Assembly: GCA_030696235.1 (NCBI GenBank)
Contig: JAUYSN010000077.1
Location: forward strand, 1-23,666
DNA: 23,666 nt
Direction of reading: 5' to 3'
Origin: Sulfuricella sp.
Lineage (GTDB): Bacteria > Pseudomonadota > Gammaproteobacteria > Burkholderiales > Sulfuricellaceae
Position numbers and translations under genes: made by a program. The notes under the pieces are model-generated. The model was not told the origin of the DNA, ran no database searches, and was given only the letters and a program-made list of their open reading frames with translations. Positions 22,418-23,666 of this stretch are shown here, one piece after another; the first letter of the stretch is position 1; every line of letters begins with the position of its first letter.

Positions 22418-22996
22418 TTATTTCACGCTAGCATAGAAGTGAGCGATGGCATCCAGATCGTCCTTGGACAGATTCTTCATCTTCTCGGCCTTCCTGTCGA
22501 ACATCTTGCGCTTGCCGGATGCATAGTCATCCATCTGGATCTGAAGATACTTCAGCCACTGGCCGGCCATAACGGGTGAGTTATCCTTGATTTCCTTGCC
22601 GTCTTCCACGTGGCAACGAGCGCAGTTCTGCTCATGCAACGCCCGTCCCTTGGCAATCTTGTCCTTGTCCGTGGACTGAACAACGGCAACTGGCTTCTGC
22701 TTGGAGAAAAACTCGCCCATCGCGTCGAAGTCTGCATCAGTGTAGCCCTTGGCCAGGCGCCCCATGACGCTCGAGGGGCGTTCGCCGCTCTTGAAACCCT
22801 GCATCGACTCGACAACGGCAACCTTCGACTGGCCGGCCAAAGCCGGCATGCTCGGCCCGGCGCTGGCGCCACTAGTGCCGTGACAGCCGGCGCAGGCGTG
22901 GGAAAGCATCGCCGGCGAGGCCGGCGCGGCAATAACAGCCGTCGACATCGCCAAGGTGCTTGCGGCGAGCGCCAATATACTCCATCTTTTGGTCAT
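22418..22996 (-). CDS. fccA: Diheme cytochrome c subunit of flavocytochrome c
   Basis: A periplasmic diheme cytochrome c, cytochrome c4-like, that accepts electrons from FccB. A Sec signal peptide covers about residues 1-24 (MTKRWSILALAAS...AVIAA). Heme motifs are CAGCH (35-39) and CARCH (125-129), with likely axial Met50 (GPSMPALAG) and Met143 (SPVMAGQ). I chose ATG 22996 because AGGAGGAGG ends 6 bases before it; the ATG at 23002 would be directly next to that sequence, too close for initiation. It is directly upstream of fccB in the same operon, which supports the FccA assignment over a generic c4 cytochrome. Confidence 0.88.
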   Translation of the reverse strand: MTKRWSILALAASTLAMSTAVIAAPASPAMLSHACAGCHGTSGASAGPSMPALAGQSKVAVVESMQGFKSGERPSSVMGRLAKGYTDADFDAMGEFFSKQKPVAVVQSTDKDKIAKGRALHEQNCARCHVEDGKEIKDNSPVMAGQWLKYLQIQMDDYASGKRKMFDRKAEKMKNLSKDDLDAIAHFYASVK

Positions 22997-23031
22997 CTTC
23001 ATCCTCCTCCTACAGTGGAAAAAACTTCTTA

Positions 23032-23162
23032 TTAATTGATTGCATTATGTAATTCTGCTTCTGCCATCACCATATCAAGACCTGACCAAGCGCCCGGCAA
23101 AGCATGGTGGTAACGGGCATTCCTGCAGTCCGCCGGATGGCAAAACCGAACCTGCACTTCAT
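23032..23162 (-). pseudogene. Decayed copy of the 3' end of an ethylbenzene-dehydrogenase-type heme protein gene
   Basis: On the minus strand this stretch aligns with the last 130 or so bases of the gene next to it (23212-23343). FGFAI is shared at 23150-23136. After a one-base shift come DCRNARYHHALPG and GLD, against DYTNARYHYVSLG and GLD in the intact gene. It ends in its own TAA. No start or full domain is present, so it is a remnant of a tandem duplicate. It fills most of the gap between fccA and the next gene. Confidence 0.6.
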
Positions 23163-23211
23163 CACCTGGTCATCACCTCCCCTTCTTCTTCCTTCTGCAT
23201 GAAAAAGACTT

Positions 23212-23666
23212 TTATTGCTTGGCTACACTGATGTAATTCCTGACGTCGGGCATCGCCTTGTCGAGACCGAACTGGTATCCCAGCGAAACATAGTGGTAGC
23301 GGGCGTTGGTGTAATCCTCGTGAATGGCAAAGCCGAAATTATAGATCTTGCCTTCGGCGATGGCATGGTCGCCCGTGCCGCTGCCGGCGAGCGTGCGTTC
23401 GAAGGTTACCACCCACTTGTTGCCTTCCTTCTTGCCCTCCGCCTTCACCAGGCTCTTGCCGCCGGACATGTGGCGCGAATCGAGCACGTAACCATCCACC
23501 GGCTTCTCGCCCTTGCCGCTGCGGAACTGCATGAGATCGAGGAACTTGCCTGCCTTGAGAGCGGCGTCGATGTCGGCGTCAGGCTTCAGCTTGTCCCAGC
23601 CACCACGGGGCTTGCCTTTAATTTCCAGGCCGGTGCGCGATTCGGCAAGGTATTTGGTCACGCCAT
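23212..23666 (-). CDS. Ethylbenzene-dehydrogenase-related heme-binding protein, partial
   Basis: The C-terminal 151 residues of a protein of the EB_dh type (heme-binding domain of DMSO-reductase-family gamma subunits and related c-type cytochromes). The frame is open to the window edge, and GVTKYLAESRT is clearly internal, so the N-terminus lies beyond 23666. Family features are KAGKFLDLMQFRSG, VDGYVLDSRHMSGG (the Met region is the usual heme ligand area), WVVTFERTL, GDHAIAEGKIYNFGFAIHEDYTNARYHYVSLGYQ split over a conserved His/Tyr cluster, and GLD near the end. It is upstream of fccA on the same strand and is probably a periplasmic electron-transfer protein. A decayed copy of its end follows it. 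Confidence 0.75.
   Translation of the reverse strand, partial: GVTKYLAESRTGLEIKGKPRGGWDKLKPDADIDAALKAGKFLDLMQFRSGKGEKPVDGYVLDSRHMSGGKSLVKAEGKKEGNKWVVTFERTLAGSGTGDHAIAEGKIYNFGFAIHEDYTNARYHYVSLGYQFGLDKAMPDVRNYISVAKQ

Noticed and set aside
23040..23231. 63-codon plus-strand frame beside fccA
   Set aside because: It is the antisense of the decayed heme-protein fragment and has no ribosome binding site.
1..23666. tRNA, rRNA, CRISPR array, integrase or transposase
   Set aside because: None seen on either strand by eye.

Overview
The window reads as GC-rich chromosomal DNA of a facultatively anaerobic, denitrifying, sulfur-oxidising betaproteobacterium. This rests on gene content (NorD, NsrR and NnrS for nitric oxide; the UbiU/UbiV/UbiT set for ubiquinone made without oxygen; class III ribonucleotide reductase; flavocytochrome c sulfide dehydrogenase) and on intergenic hairpin repeats that I associate with this group. 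A Nitrosomonadales/Sulfuricellaceae-type host is my best guess, not a demonstrated assignment.

Layout. 1-3602: the end of a small membrane protein, a NapH/CcoG-type polyferredoxin, norD and the NO sensor nsrR. 3849-6607: a DUF1003 membrane protein, slyX, and nnrS divergent from an unrecognised 132-residue protein, with an NsrR-like dyad between the last two. 6717-9704: yhcC, ubiU and ubiV. 9705-10041: a non-coding stretch with a hairpin repeat, an apparent duplicate of the last codons of ubiV and a candidate operator. 10042-12903: a MHYT-PAS-PAS-GGDEF-EAL cyclic-di-GMP protein of lower GC. 12923-15174: a lipoate-ligase/DUF116 fusion coupled to a WbuC-type cupin. 15229-17080, minus strand: a DUF4160/DUF2442 pair, and a DUF1456 protein followed by a RIO-type kinase. 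17297-21065: ubiT, then the anaerobic ribonucleotide reductase locus. 21114-23666, minus strand: fccB, fccA, a decayed fragment, and a partial ethylbenzene-dehydrogenase-type heme-binding protein.

Much of the window serves life without oxygen. NsrR senses NO and probably controls nnrS, while NorD helps mature NO reductase. UbiU, UbiV and UbiT allow quinone hydroxylation without O2. NrdD and NrdG make deoxynucleotides anaerobically, and FccAB feeds sulfide electrons into the chain.

The most striking feature is the ribonucleotide reductase. The 682-residue NrdD ends just after its zinc motif and lacks the glycyl-radical loop. That loop lies in a separate 64-codon ORF 33 nt downstream, with its own strong ribosome binding site, in the same frame and separated by a single UGA. 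Two NrdR-like boxes 31 bp apart overlap the promoter. Other points of interest are the LplA-LplC-DUF116 fusion with a hairpin repeat inserted in frame, two families of periodic hairpin repeats (one supplies the C-terminus of the polyferredoxin), and the decayed tandem copy beside fccA.
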